Source: Promethearchaeota archaeon
GTDB lineage: Archaea; Asgardarchaeota; Lokiarchaeia; Sigynarchaeales; SOKP01
DNA: 12,731 bases
Assembly (NCBI GenBank): GCA_016839425.1
Contig: JAEOUI010000158.1
Location: 1 to 12,731, forward strand
Direction of reading: 5' to 3'
Shown here: positions 1 to 6,776 of the stretch, piece after piece
Position numbering within the stretch: the stretch's first letter is position 1
Layout: each line of letters begins with the position of its first letter
The notes under the pieces: model-generated
Told to the model about the DNA's origin: nothing
What the model saw: only the letters and a program-made list of their open reading frames with translations
The model's database searches: none
Program-made: the position numbers and the translations under genes

Positions 1-2
1 TA

Positions 3-185
3 ATCATAAAGGAAAGAAAGCTTCAAGCCATCGAATTATATGTCAAAAATTCTGAGGAAATTCCTTCTTTAAAACTTGAAGTCCCTATAATCCCTGACGA
101 TAAATTAAGCGCTATTAACAAGATCGAAAATATAGAAAATGCGTTTCAGATTCCAGATAATAATTCTGATGAAAACAACAAATAA
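3..185 (+). CDS. 3' end of an unrecognised protein (partial)
   Basis: Sixty codons are open from the window edge to a TAA at 183-185, in the frame starting at base 3; the start lies upstream of the window. The peptide is charged and mostly hydrophilic (begins IIKERKLQAIELYVKNSEE, ends DNNSDENNK), with a proline-containing middle (LEVPIIPDD). It has no membrane segment and no motif I recognise. The Asn/Asp/Glu-rich end looks like a disordered C-terminal tail. Codon use is normal for the window and a T-run (228-233) follows, so it is probably a genuine gene end. Function cannot be assigned from this fragment. Confidence 0.6.
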   Translation: MIKERKLQAIELYVKNSEEIPSLKLEVPIIPDDKLSAINKIENIENAFQIPDNNSDENNK

Positions 186-227
186 TCTCTCAAGTTCTTA
201 TCTTTACATCATTTTAAAATAATTAGA

Positions 228-233
228 TTTTTT
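228..233 (+). terminator. T-run after the partial gene
   Basis: A run of six T lies about 45 bases after the stop codon of the partial upstream gene, with no stem-loop before it. Archaeal RNA polymerase commonly terminates at such oligo-T tracts. In DNA this AT-rich, a T6 run alone is weak evidence. Confidence 0.3.
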
Positions 234-309
234 CTCCTCAAAATTATCGTTTTAATTAATAAGTTTATTAACTAATATCATTTTTTAATTACATGTAGAT
301 AATGAGATT

Positions 310-317
310 TTTATATT
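310..317 (+). promoter_or_regulatory. Probable TATA box of fae-hps
   Basis: The motif TTTATATT lies about 50 bases before the ATG at 364. Transcription starting about 25 bases downstream would give a short leader of roughly 25 bases. A second AT-rich stretch (342-355) is too close to the start codon to serve as the TATA box. A near-perfect inverted repeat (252-261 and 266-275, one mismatch) lies upstream, but it is entirely AT-rich and may be chance. Confidence 0.45.
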
Positions 318-363
318 ATCCTAAAATTAGATAATAAAATAGATATATATTTAAATTAAGAAG

Positions 364-1689
364 ATGACTAAAATGGATTTTTTTGTCGGAGAAGCGTTAA
401 TTGGAGAAGCTCCAAATCTTGCTCACATTGACCTTTTAATTGGATCGAAAGAAGCCTTAGGGACATCTTTTGCAAACGCTGTTAGCAATCCGAGTATAGG
501 ACATGGAGGATTACTTGCCTGTATTCGACCTAATCTGGTACCTAAGCCTTATACTCTTATAATTCCGAAGGTAACCGTTGCGAAGATGGAAGACGCAAAC
601 AAGATTTTTGGTCCCGCTCAGGCCGCTGTAGCTAAAGGCGTTGCCGATAGTGTTGAAGAGGGGGTAATACCCATGAAAAAATTGGACGATTGGCTCATAA
701 TTGCCAGCGTTTTCATACATCCTGCGGCAAATGATTATAGAAAGATCTATCAGTATAACTATGGTGCGACAAAATTAGCGTTAAGAAGAGCTTTAGAAGG
801 GTATCCTCCAATTGAAAAGATCTTTTACGATAAGGATAGAGCCAAACACCCCGTTGCTGGTATGAGAGTTCCAAGACTTTGGAGACCCCCATACATCCAA
901 GTTGCACTCGATCATCCTTCTGTAGAGCACCAAAAAAAGGTAGTAAAACAATTACCCAAGAGCGACAGGATAATTCTAGAAGTTGGAACACCGTTTCTAA
1001 AAAAATATGGTGTAGAATCAATTAAAGAGGTCAGGGCAATGGCCCCCGACATGTTCATTGTTGCTGACTTAAAAACGCTTGATGTTGGCAAGCTCGAGGT
1101 CGATTTTGCTTTCGATGCAACTGCTGATGCTGTTGTTGCGAGCGGATTGGCATCGTCCTCTTCGATAGACAAGTTTATCTTGGAAGCTCAGAGATTGGGA
1201 ATATATGCGTTCGTTGATACAATGGAAGTTGAAGATCCGGTTGCTAAGTTAAGCTCGTTAAAACAAGTTCCAGATGTCGTGATATTACATAGAGCGATTG
1301 ACGCAGAATCTGCAGCTTCGGGAACCGATGCTGCACAAAGAGAAAGATGGAAATATGTACCTAAGATAAAGGAATTTTATAAGAATAAAAAATTAGCATC
1401 GGGACGAGATCGGGTTTTAATCGCAGTTGCCGGGGGAATTGAGCCTCCATCCGCACGATTTGCACTTGAAATGGGTGCCGACATCCTAATAGTAGGCAGG
1501 TTCATTACATCTAGCAACGATATTAAGAATGCTGCAAGGTTAATCCTTAACGCACTTCCAGGCGAATCGGATATCGATTTGAAAAGAATTCACACGGACG
1601 ATGACGATACTAATAACATTTCGGATTTACAACCAATCCCTGGAATCAAAAAGAAATCGTCAACCTCATCCTACAAGGAAATAGAATAA
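364..1689 (+). CDS. fae-hps: Bifunctional formaldehyde-activating enzyme / 3-hexulose-6-phosphate synthase (Fae-Hps)
   Basis: Fused two-domain enzyme of 441 residues. The N-terminal Fae domain (about 5-160) condenses formaldehyde with tetrahydromethanopterin. It shows the GEALIGEAPNLAHIDLLIG signature, with His21 at the position of the known catalytic histidine, followed by RPN and the FGPAQAAVAKGVADSVEEG block. The Hps domain (about 175-398) is an orotidine-monophosphate-decarboxylase-type barrel with VALD (180-183), EVGTP, the D-x-K-x-x-D active-site motif (Asp235, Lys237, Asp240), HRAID (309-313), and the phosphate-binding VAGGI (355-359) and VGR (377-379). In archaea Hps generally runs towards ribulose-5-phosphate plus formaldehyde, supplying pentoses, while Fae captures the formaldehyde. 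A 40-residue hydrophilic tail rich in Asp, Ser and Lys follows the barrel. The protein is cytosolic, and the convergent neighbour suggests it is transcribed alone. No 6-phospho-3-hexuloisomerase gene is seen here. Confidence 0.96.
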   Translation: MTKMDFFVGEALIGEAPNLAHIDLLIGSKEALGTSFANAVSNPSIGHGGLLACIRPNLVPKPYTLIIPKVTVAKMEDANKIFGPAQAAVAKGVADSVEEGVIPMKKLDDWLIIASVFIHPAANDYRKIYQYNYGATKLALRRALEGYPPIEKIFYDKDRAKHPVAGMRVPRLWRPPYIQVALDHPSVEHQKKVVKQLPKSDRIILEVGTPFLKKYGVESIKEVRAMAPDMFIVADLKTLDVGKLEVDFAFDATADAVVASGLASSSSIDKFILEAQRLGIYAFVDTMEVEDPVAKLSSLKQVPDVVILHRAIDAESAASGTDAAQRERWKYVPKIKEFYKNKKLASGRDRVLIAVAGGIEPPSARFALEMGADILIVGRFITSSNDIKNAARLILNALPGESDIDLKRIHTDDDDTNNISDLQPIPGIKKKSSTSSYKEIE

Positions 1690-1738
1690 TTTTCCTTATT
1701 ATTTTCTTTACTTTTTCTTTAAAATTATCTCGTTTTTC
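1690..1738 (+). terminator. T-rich terminator of fae-hps
   Basis: Several T-runs of four to five bases, interrupted by A or C, begin immediately after the stop codon. This matches the intrinsic termination pattern of archaeal polymerase. The tract lies in the 147-base gap between two convergent genes. Confidence 0.5.
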
Positions 1739-1764
1739 TAAATTTTTTATATAATGTTCAGAAA

Positions 1765-1836
1765 ATACAAATTAAAATTAGGGAAAATTAATTATTTAAA
1801 AATAAATAAAAAAGAATCAATAAAAATAATTTTAAA
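1765..1836 (-). terminator. T-rich terminator of the coiled-coil regulator (minus strand)
   Basis: Read on the minus strand, the bases after the stop of the 833-residue protein contain several T-runs, including T6 complementary to the A6 at about 1809-1814. Together with the tract on the other strand, it makes a typical archaeal convergent terminator pair. Confidence 0.45.
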
Positions 1837-4338
1837 TTATTTTAAAGGTCTGCTATTAGCCAAGAAAATGGGACCGATAAATTGAGAATATAGCTTGCTA
1901 TAACCTTCTTGATTGCTAATAATCGCAACTAAATCGCTTTCTTTTTCCGTGTATGGCGCTAGTATGACCTCTTCTGCGTCTCTCGTGACTGCGTAAAATT
2001 CTCCTGGCGCTGTTAATTGCCTGAATTGGATGTTACCTAATACTTTCATCTTGTTAATAATATCACCATAAGCTTGTATGTCCCAGTGAGAGGTTACAAG
2101 AAACCTCACGGCTTTCTTTTGATATGCGTATTGAGATATCACTTGCAAAATGTCTGGTTCAACGACGGGCATTACAATAATGATGGACGATTTGACTCTA
2201 TATATGGAGTCTTTAATGCAATTTAACAAGGCGTCTCGTCCAACAACGGGCCAGGTCGTGACTTTGGAAAATTCAGGAATGTTTGCCGAAGCCTGATGAA
2301 TATCAGTGAGTTTATTTTCGTTTTCTTCCGCAAGTTCGTTCGCATCGTCAATAGAGTTCATGAATTGCAAGGTAAAGTCCGCGATGGCATCCTTTACATT
2401 CTGAATTGTATCTTTCGTAGTGTTTGCTAAACTCTCTTGAAGAGTTAACGCGTTTGTCTCGTATTTGGATTTGTGGTCATTTAACATGTTTGTTAAGTTC
2501 GTATTCATATCAGAAGATTCACCGTTCCAGAGCGAAATCTCAGCATCCACTTTTTCAGAAGTAATTTTCTTGGAGCTATCAAAATCGGATCGTATCTTGG
2601 CAAGCCTGTCGGTAATGAGTTTCTCGTGTTTCGCCTTATATTCATTTAATTTATTGATTTGTGCTTCAATTTCAGTGGTGACATTTCTTTTTGCGTCAGT
2701 GAATTTTTGATCGACATTTCTAACCCAATCGGCGTTTTTATTCTTTATGGTATTGTCAAACTCAGAATAATGTCTTAAAGTATCTTCCTTATGCCCGTTG
2801 ATTGCACTTTCGTATTGAGAATGATGTGTTTTCAACGATTTTTCTAAGGAATCCTTAAGCTTGATCGAAGTATCAGAACAATCTTTCACGCCACTTTGTA
2901 AAGTCGTATCAACTTCGGATGCCAAGTCGGTTGCCAAGCTCGATAGTTGAGCATCAATAGTTTCTTGTGCCTTTTTATCGAGTTCGTTCGTTTCCTTGGC
3001 GAGCGAATCGTTTTCTTTCGTCATTATCGCAGATATATCCGTTTTTATCTGTTCTGTAGTTGTATTTGTTTCTTCAACATAATCGTCAGTGATATTGTTA
3101 AAATTTGGGCGTAGTGATTCTACAATTTGTATGATGTCTCTTATTGTTATTTCGTGCCTTGCCTTGTATTTTTTCTTTTTTCCAAGCCAGAAAAATCCCT
3201 TGCCTGCCATGTCTTCTGAAAAATCAGAAAAACGATTTGCTTGTTCGATTAGATTGTTTACAAGAGTTTTTGAATTGTTTTTGAAAGAAACGCATTGTTC
3301 CTTGAGTGTTTGATGCCTTTCATCAACAGTCGTTTTTAAGTTCGTTTGTAAGGTATCGCTAGTGCCTTTAACATGTACTTTTTGCTCGTTTAACAAGCGA
3401 GAAAACCTATCTTTCAAGTCTTCTGTTACTTTATTCATTCGCTCCAAGTATTTTTCAAGAATTTGTTCCATCCGAGGCTTGAGATCGTTAGCCGTGTCCT
3501 TGTGGCGTTCAACATGCTCGTCCAAATCCTTTTTAAGTTCAGCATCTAAATCGTTCACGCGCTTGCCAAAATCGGATAATAAATCAGCAATTAGTTTATT
3601 CAAATTAGTCTTAGTTCCATTTATTGCCGTTTCGTTATCAGAAACGAATCCTTGCGATATATTTTTAAGTTCGGTATTGAGCGAATCATGTATATTATGA
3701 GTATTTGCTTCTAAAGTCTTGGATTGAGTGTTTTGTGCGTCTTTTATAACCGTAAGGGCTGTATCTAATTCGTCAATATCAGTTTTTAGTTCTTCAAAGT
3801 CTTTTTCAACATTTGAGTGAAGGTCTGATTCTAGGGTTTTTAAAGTCGTGGTAAGTCTATTCGTCGCTTTATCAATTCTATCTTTTTTACTGGCGCTTTT
3901 TGCGTCAGAATCTTGAAAGAAATCGTTTACTTGTTGTTTAACGGCCGTGTCAACTTCCGTCAAGCTCTTATCTTGAATTGATTCTAATTTTTCAAATCGG
4001 CTTGATTGATCAGCGAGAATTGCGTCTTTAATCTTGCTAATTTCAGTTCTAAAGAGTTCCGATTCCTTGGTAAATAACTCAAAATAGGGCTCGAGAGGGA
4101 CGAATCGAGGTTCAATTCCATCAATTCTCTTGAGAAAATCTTTCTCGACGAGCATATTTGTAGTTTCTTCAATCTTAGTGTATTCGTATTCGTGCTTTTC
4201 TTCCAAGGTCATATAAACTTCGCTCATCGTGGCTCTTGGCACTCTAAGATAGACAAGATAAATATTGATATCGTCTTCGGTAAATCCATAGCGGGTAAAT
4301 ACATTCTTAGTAATTTCTTTGAGACTCAATTCTATCAC
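1837..4338 (-). CDS. TrmB-like winged-helix protein with very long coiled coil and C-terminal PLD-like sensor domain
   Basis: Soluble protein of 833 residues with no membrane segment. Residues about 1-80 look like a TrmB/MarR-type winged helix (helix containing FTEDDINIYLVYL, recognition region, then VEKDFLKRIDG). Residues about 85-680 are almost entirely charged, heptad-like helix rich in Asp, Glu, Lys, Thr and Asn, broken near 375-410 by a compact block (GKGFFWLGKKKKYKA followed by a predicted helix). Residues about 690-833 form an alpha/beta domain (SIIIVMPVVEPDILQ, VRFLVTSHW, EEVILAPY) resembling the PLD-like sensor half of TrmB regulators, without a catalytic HxK(x4)D motif. The start is GTG at 4338; an in-frame stop lies shortly upstream and the next Met would cut the winged helix. 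It is divergent from the surface-protein gene at 4605, so it may control that promoter. DNA binding and ligand are inferred. It could instead be a structural chromosome- or cytoskeleton-associated protein. Confidence 0.85.
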   Translation of the reverse strand: MIELSLKEITKNVFTRYGFTEDDINIYLVYLRVPRATMSEVYMTLEEKHEYEYTKIEETTNMLVEKDFLKRIDGIEPRFVPLEPYFELFTKESELFRTEISKIKDAILADQSSRFEKLESIQDKSLTEVDTAVKQQVNDFFQDSDAKSASKKDRIDKATNRLTTTLKTLESDLHSNVEKDFEELKTDIDELDTALTVIKDAQNTQSKTLEANTHNIHDSLNTELKNISQGFVSDNETAINGTKTNLNKLIADLLSDFGKRVNDLDAELKKDLDEHVERHKDTANDLKPRMEQILEKYLERMNKVTEDLKDRFSRLLNEQKVHVKGTSDTLQTNLKTTVDERHQTLKEQCVSFKNNSKTLVNNLIEQANRFSDFSEDMAGKGFFWLGKKKKYKARHEITIRDIIQIVESLRPNFNNITDDYVEETNTTTEQIKTDISAIMTKENDSLAKETNELDKKAQETIDAQLSSLATDLASEVDTTLQSGVKDCSDTSIKLKDSLEKSLKTHHSQYESAINGHKEDTLRHYSEFDNTIKNKNADWVRNVDQKFTDAKRNVTTEIEAQINKLNEYKAKHEKLITDRLAKIRSDFDSSKKITSEKVDAEISLWNGESSDMNTNLTNMLNDHKSKYETNALTLQESLANTTKDTIQNVKDAIADFTLQFMNSIDDANELAEENENKLTDIHQASANIPEFSKVTTWPVVGRDALLNCIKDSIYRVKSSIIIVMPVVEPDILQVISQYAYQKKAVRFLVTSHWDIQAYGDIINKMKVLGNIQFRQLTAPGEFYAVTRDAEEVILAPYTEKESDLVAIISNQEGYSKLYSQFIGPIFLANSRPLK

Positions 4339-4391
4339 ATTTTTAGTTGTTTATACTAAACATATTTGTATTTCGAACGTTAAATAAAAAT

Positions 4392-4408
4392 AATATGGTG
4401 ATCATATT
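4392..4408. promoter_or_regulatory. Palindrome AATATG-N5-CATATT upstream of the coiled-coil regulator
   Basis: Perfect 6-base arms with a 5-base spacer, about 55 bases before the GTG start of the minus-strand regulator. The size and position fit an operator for a dimeric winged-helix protein, possibly autoregulation. The arms are AT-rich, so chance occurrence is possible. Confidence 0.3.
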
Positions 4409-4442
4409 TAATAATATTTTCTAATAGCAAAGATCTAAAAAA

Positions 4443-4459
4443 TAATGCGGAATTATGCG
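4443..4459. repeat. Direct repeat of TATGCG-like half-sites one helical turn apart
   Basis: ATGCG occurs at 4445-4449 and again at 4455-4459, with similar flanks (TAATGCG and TTATGCG). The 10-base spacing places both on the same DNA face. It lies in the divergent promoter region and is a possible protein-binding site; no binding protein is known. Confidence 0.25.
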
Positions 4460-4507
4460 ATTTTTTATTATTCCTTTCTCAAAGAATTGTTTAGTTCGTT
4501 CAATTAT

Positions 4508-4530
4508 ATTGGGGAACATTATTCCTCAAT
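4508..4530. promoter_or_regulatory. Inverted repeat abutting the TATA box of the surface-protein gene
   Basis: Arms ATTGGGGAA (4508-4516) and TTCCTCAAT (4522-4530) are reverse complements with one mismatch, separated by 5 bases. They end just before the TATA box at 4533. In archaea a protein bound here would overlap the TFB recognition element, so the site is a plausible operator. Confidence 0.45.
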
Positions 4531-4532
4531 CG

Positions 4533-4540
4533 TTTTTATA
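4533..4540 (+). promoter_or_regulatory. TATA box of the surface-protein gene
   Basis: TTTTTATA lies 65-72 bases before the ATG at 4605, implying a start of transcription near 4563. A second candidate (CTTATACTTA, 4552-4561) would give a shorter leader. Inverted repeats lie on both sides, which makes this the best-supported regulated promoter in the window. Confidence 0.5.
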
Positions 4541-4548
4541 GGGTATTG

Positions 4549-4569
4549 ATTCCTTATACTTAAAGGAAT
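4549..4569. promoter_or_regulatory. Perfect inverted repeat ATTCCTT-N7-AAGGAAT downstream of the TATA box
   Basis: Seven-base arms at 4549-4555 and 4563-4569 sit over the expected transcription start. The half-site ATTCCT also occurs at 4470 and 4521, so three or more copies cluster within 100 bases. A repressor bound here would block initiation. The candidate regulators are the TrmB-like protein and the membrane winged-helix protein on either side. Confidence 0.45.
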
Positions 4570-4604
4570 TTTTCAATAAACAAAACACGAATATTGTGAA
4601 TAAT

Positions 4605-5294
4605 ATGAATAAAAAAAGAATAATATTATTTGGTTTCTTAGCGGGATTAGTTCTTCTTTCGGTAGTAAATCTCAATTTCGTCGCTGCCGCACCCGAATCA
4701 ACACCAGTACCGGTTACAGGAGACTCTTATCAGACACAACTTCAAGCACGAGAAAGAGTTACTTTTCGATTCCGTGAAAGGACGCAATTAACTATTAATT
4801 GTTCAGAGGATTGCCAGTTAAACATGTATTGTAATGCACTGCAAATTGGAACAAAGTATTTTGAACTCGATATTGAGACCGAGGAAAAACTCGAAATCAA
4901 CATGACTTGTAATGAAGAGGAAGCAGAATTAGGATTAATTAATGGACACGCATACACGGCGAGAAATCGCAATCGATATCAGTATCAAGAAGGATTTTGC
5001 GTATCCTTGGAATGCAACGGAACCTTTACTCAGGCGAGATTGAGAATCCAGGTAACTGCTCAGAACCGAGAAGGAAAATGGGCATACTACAACGGGAGCA
5101 CGGAAGAATGGGTTACCGTTCCAACTACAATTAAGGATGGATATTTAGTAGCATCTACGGACCACTTCTCGACTTGGACGGTATTGATCCCTGAAACGAC
5201 TCCAGATTACACGCCGTATATTGTTGCAGGAGTAATAATCGTAATTGGAATCGTCGCCGCTATAGGAATCGTCATATATGTGAAAAAGAGATAA
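4605..5294 (+). CDS. Small membrane-anchored, Cys-containing surface protein
   Basis: I do not recognise a named family. With the ATG at 4605 it has 229 residues; a GTG three codons earlier is possible, but the ATG gives a normal signal peptide (MNKKR, hydrophobic 7-28, AAA-P). The exported part (about 30-200) is beta-rich with six cysteines (66, 70, 76, 102, 132, 137), enough for three disulfides, and several NxS/T sites. It ends in a module with the pattern YYNGSTEEWVTVPTT, then STDHFSTWTVL (184-194). That HFS-W-V ending is common at the membrane-proximal end of archaeal surface proteins. A transmembrane helix (about 204-226) and KKR finish the protein, so the body lies outside the cell. 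The gene is 57 bases before a membrane regulator whose ectodomain ends in a similar module and transmembrane segment. The role is probably sensing or scaffolding at the surface, which is inference. Confidence 0.85.
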   Translation: MNKKRIILFGFLAGLVLLSVVNLNFVAAAPESTPVPVTGDSYQTQLQARERVTFRFRERTQLTINCSEDCQLNMYCNALQIGTKYFELDIETEEKLEINMTCNEEEAELGLINGHAYTARNRNRYQYQEGFCVSLECNGTFTQARLRIQVTAQNREGKWAYYNGSTEEWVTVPTTIKDGYLVASTDHFSTWTVLIPETTPDYTPYIVAGVIIVIGIVAAIGIVIYVKKR

Positions 5295-5304
5295 GTACAT
5301 AAAA

Positions 5305-5312
5305 ATATAAAA
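5305..5312 (+). promoter_or_regulatory. TATA box of the membrane winged-helix gene
   Basis: ATATAAAA is centred about 43 bases before the ATG at 5352, giving a leader of about 18 bases. It lies inside the 57-base gap and overlaps the terminator of the gene before, so the two genes may be separate transcripts despite their closeness. Confidence 0.45.
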
Positions 5313-5315
5313 ACA

Positions 5316-5325
5316 TTTTTTTTTT
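5316..5325 (+). terminator. T10 terminator of the surface-protein gene
   Basis: An uninterrupted run of ten T, 22 bases after the stop codon and followed by ATTTT. This is the longest T-run in the window and a strong candidate for archaeal termination. Confidence 0.55.
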
Positions 5326-5351
5326 ATTTTACTAATAGTGATTAGCGTAAA

Positions 5352-6593
5352 ATGAAAGCAAAGAAATTCGGACTACTATGCGTATTTTTGATTCTTTTCG
5401 TTATCATTCAATTTAATTTTTTATTCGACTTTTCTTCTGCTAAAATGGAACGAATTAATGGTTTTGAAACGCACGATTGGTTAAATGCAAACGAAAATGC
5501 CACATACATATTTAATAATAACATTTCAATGGGCATTACAACAAATACCCCCTTAGAAATTGATATCAAATACGATCAATACATCATTAATCGACAAATC
5601 AATCTTTCAATCGAGGCAAGCAATAGTTTATATTTAGGAATCTGTACTAAAACAAATTTGGAAGACTTTGGATTTTCTCACACGCCAGAGCCACCTAGAC
5701 AAGGAAGAAATATAATAAAATATAATTATAATTGCATTTATAAAATTACTTCAAACCAGTCCATTAGTAGTCTATCGATTAGTTTTATCAAGACGAGCCA
5801 AAATGGTCTTCTTTCTCAGAATCGCTACGAATTAGCGTTTTACGACCTATCAAGCGATAATTGGGAGTTTCTGGAAACGACTGAAAAAAATTTGGAAGTA
5901 GATTCCAATATCCATTTAGACAGCGAATTATTGGACTTAAAAGCCGGAGAAGATTATTTTTTTACATTATACGAGGTAAGCGAAGCCCCCCCAGATTGGA
6001 CGGGGATAGTTATCATTGTCGTATTTAGCGTTTTAATAGGAATTGTAGCGATCGCCATTATTATTACAAAAAAAGACTATATAAGATACTTAAAAACCAG
6101 AACAGTACCTATATCACCAGGACCCCATCGCTTGTCTTTAGAAGACGTGTTGGAAAACGAGAATCGAAGTGAGATAATTAATATCATTTTAGAAGAACCA
6201 GGAATTCATTTTAACGAGCTCCTTCGAAAAACACAAATTGCAGCTGGAAATCTCGTATGGCATTTAGAAATCTTGGATAAATACAAGATTATTGGAAAAA
6301 AAGACATGGGGCGATATGTCGTTTATTTTCCATATTATCAAAAAAATCCCATTTCTAATATCGATCTCAAGCTTCAAAAAAGCAGACTCACGCTTGAAAT
6401 CCTTGAAATGATAGAAAACGAACCAGGCTTGTGGAATAGCGCTATAGCCAAGCGTCTAAGTATCGATCACAAGACTGTTTTATATCACATTAACAAGCTG
6501 ATGGATTTAAAACTCATCATCTTCAATAAAGAGGGGAGAAAAAAGAAATACTTTCCTAACATAGAATCTGAATATTATAACGGTAAATCTTGA
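5352..6593 (+). CDS. Membrane-anchored one-component regulator with ectodomain and two cytoplasmic winged helices
   Basis: 413 residues. A signal sequence or first membrane segment (about 6-28) is followed by a beta-rich ectodomain (about 30-212), one transmembrane helix (about 217-238), a basic stop (KKDYIR), and two winged-helix domains in the cytoplasm. The first (about 269-328) reads NRSEIINIILEEPGIHFNEL, then NLVWHLEILDKYKII and GRYVVYFP. The second (about 344-402) reads TLEILEMIENEPGLWNSAIA, then KTVLYHINKLMDLKLI and GRKKKYFP. Both follow the ArsR/MarR-like pattern usual in archaeal membrane-tethered regulators. The ectodomain end (FYDLSSDNWEFLETT, then YFFTLYEV) parallels the preceding surface protein, suggesting the pair arose by duplication. 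Likely role: sense an external or envelope signal and act directly on DNA. The target is unknown; the inverted repeats at 4508-4569 are the nearest candidates. The architecture is confident, the target is not. Confidence 0.88.
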   Translation: MKAKKFGLLCVFLILFVIIQFNFLFDFSSAKMERINGFETHDWLNANENATYIFNNNISMGITTNTPLEIDIKYDQYIINRQINLSIEASNSLYLGICTKTNLEDFGFSHTPEPPRQGRNIIKYNYNCIYKITSNQSISSLSISFIKTSQNGLLSQNRYELAFYDLSSDNWEFLETTEKNLEVDSNIHLDSELLDLKAGEDYFFTLYEVSEAPPDWTGIVIIVVFSVLIGIVAIAIIITKKDYIRYLKTRTVPISPGPHRLSLEDVLENENRSEIINIILEEPGIHFNELLRKTQIAAGNLVWHLEILDKYKIIGKKDMGRYVVYFPYYQKNPISNIDLKLQKSRLTLEILEMIENEPGLWNSAIAKRLSIDHKTVLYHINKLMDLKLIIFNKEGRKKKYFPNIESEYYNGKS

Positions 6594-6725
6594 ATATCTA
6601 ATAAACATTTTTCTAAGTCAATTTCGTGAATTGCTTTAATAAATTTGAAATAAGTATTTATTTTTAACTATATTATACAAAAATTTCAAAAATATAAATA
6701 GTCTTTAAGCATTATTAATTCATTG

Positions 6726-6732
6726 TATAAAA
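6726..6732 (+). promoter_or_regulatory. TATA box of the histidine kinase gene
   Basis: TATAAAA lies about 45 bases before the ATG at 6777, implying a leader of roughly 24 bases. A second good box (ATATAAAT, about 6692-6699) lies upstream, so two starts are possible. Confidence 0.45.
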
Positions 6733-6776
6733 AGATAAAAAAATAATTACCTTATCTCATTTATTTCTTGTTAAAA

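Noticed and set aside
3089..3700. Plus-strand frames opposite the coiled-coil gene
   Set aside because: Ser/Phe/Leu-rich shadows of Lys/Glu/Asp-rich coding sequence on the other strand.
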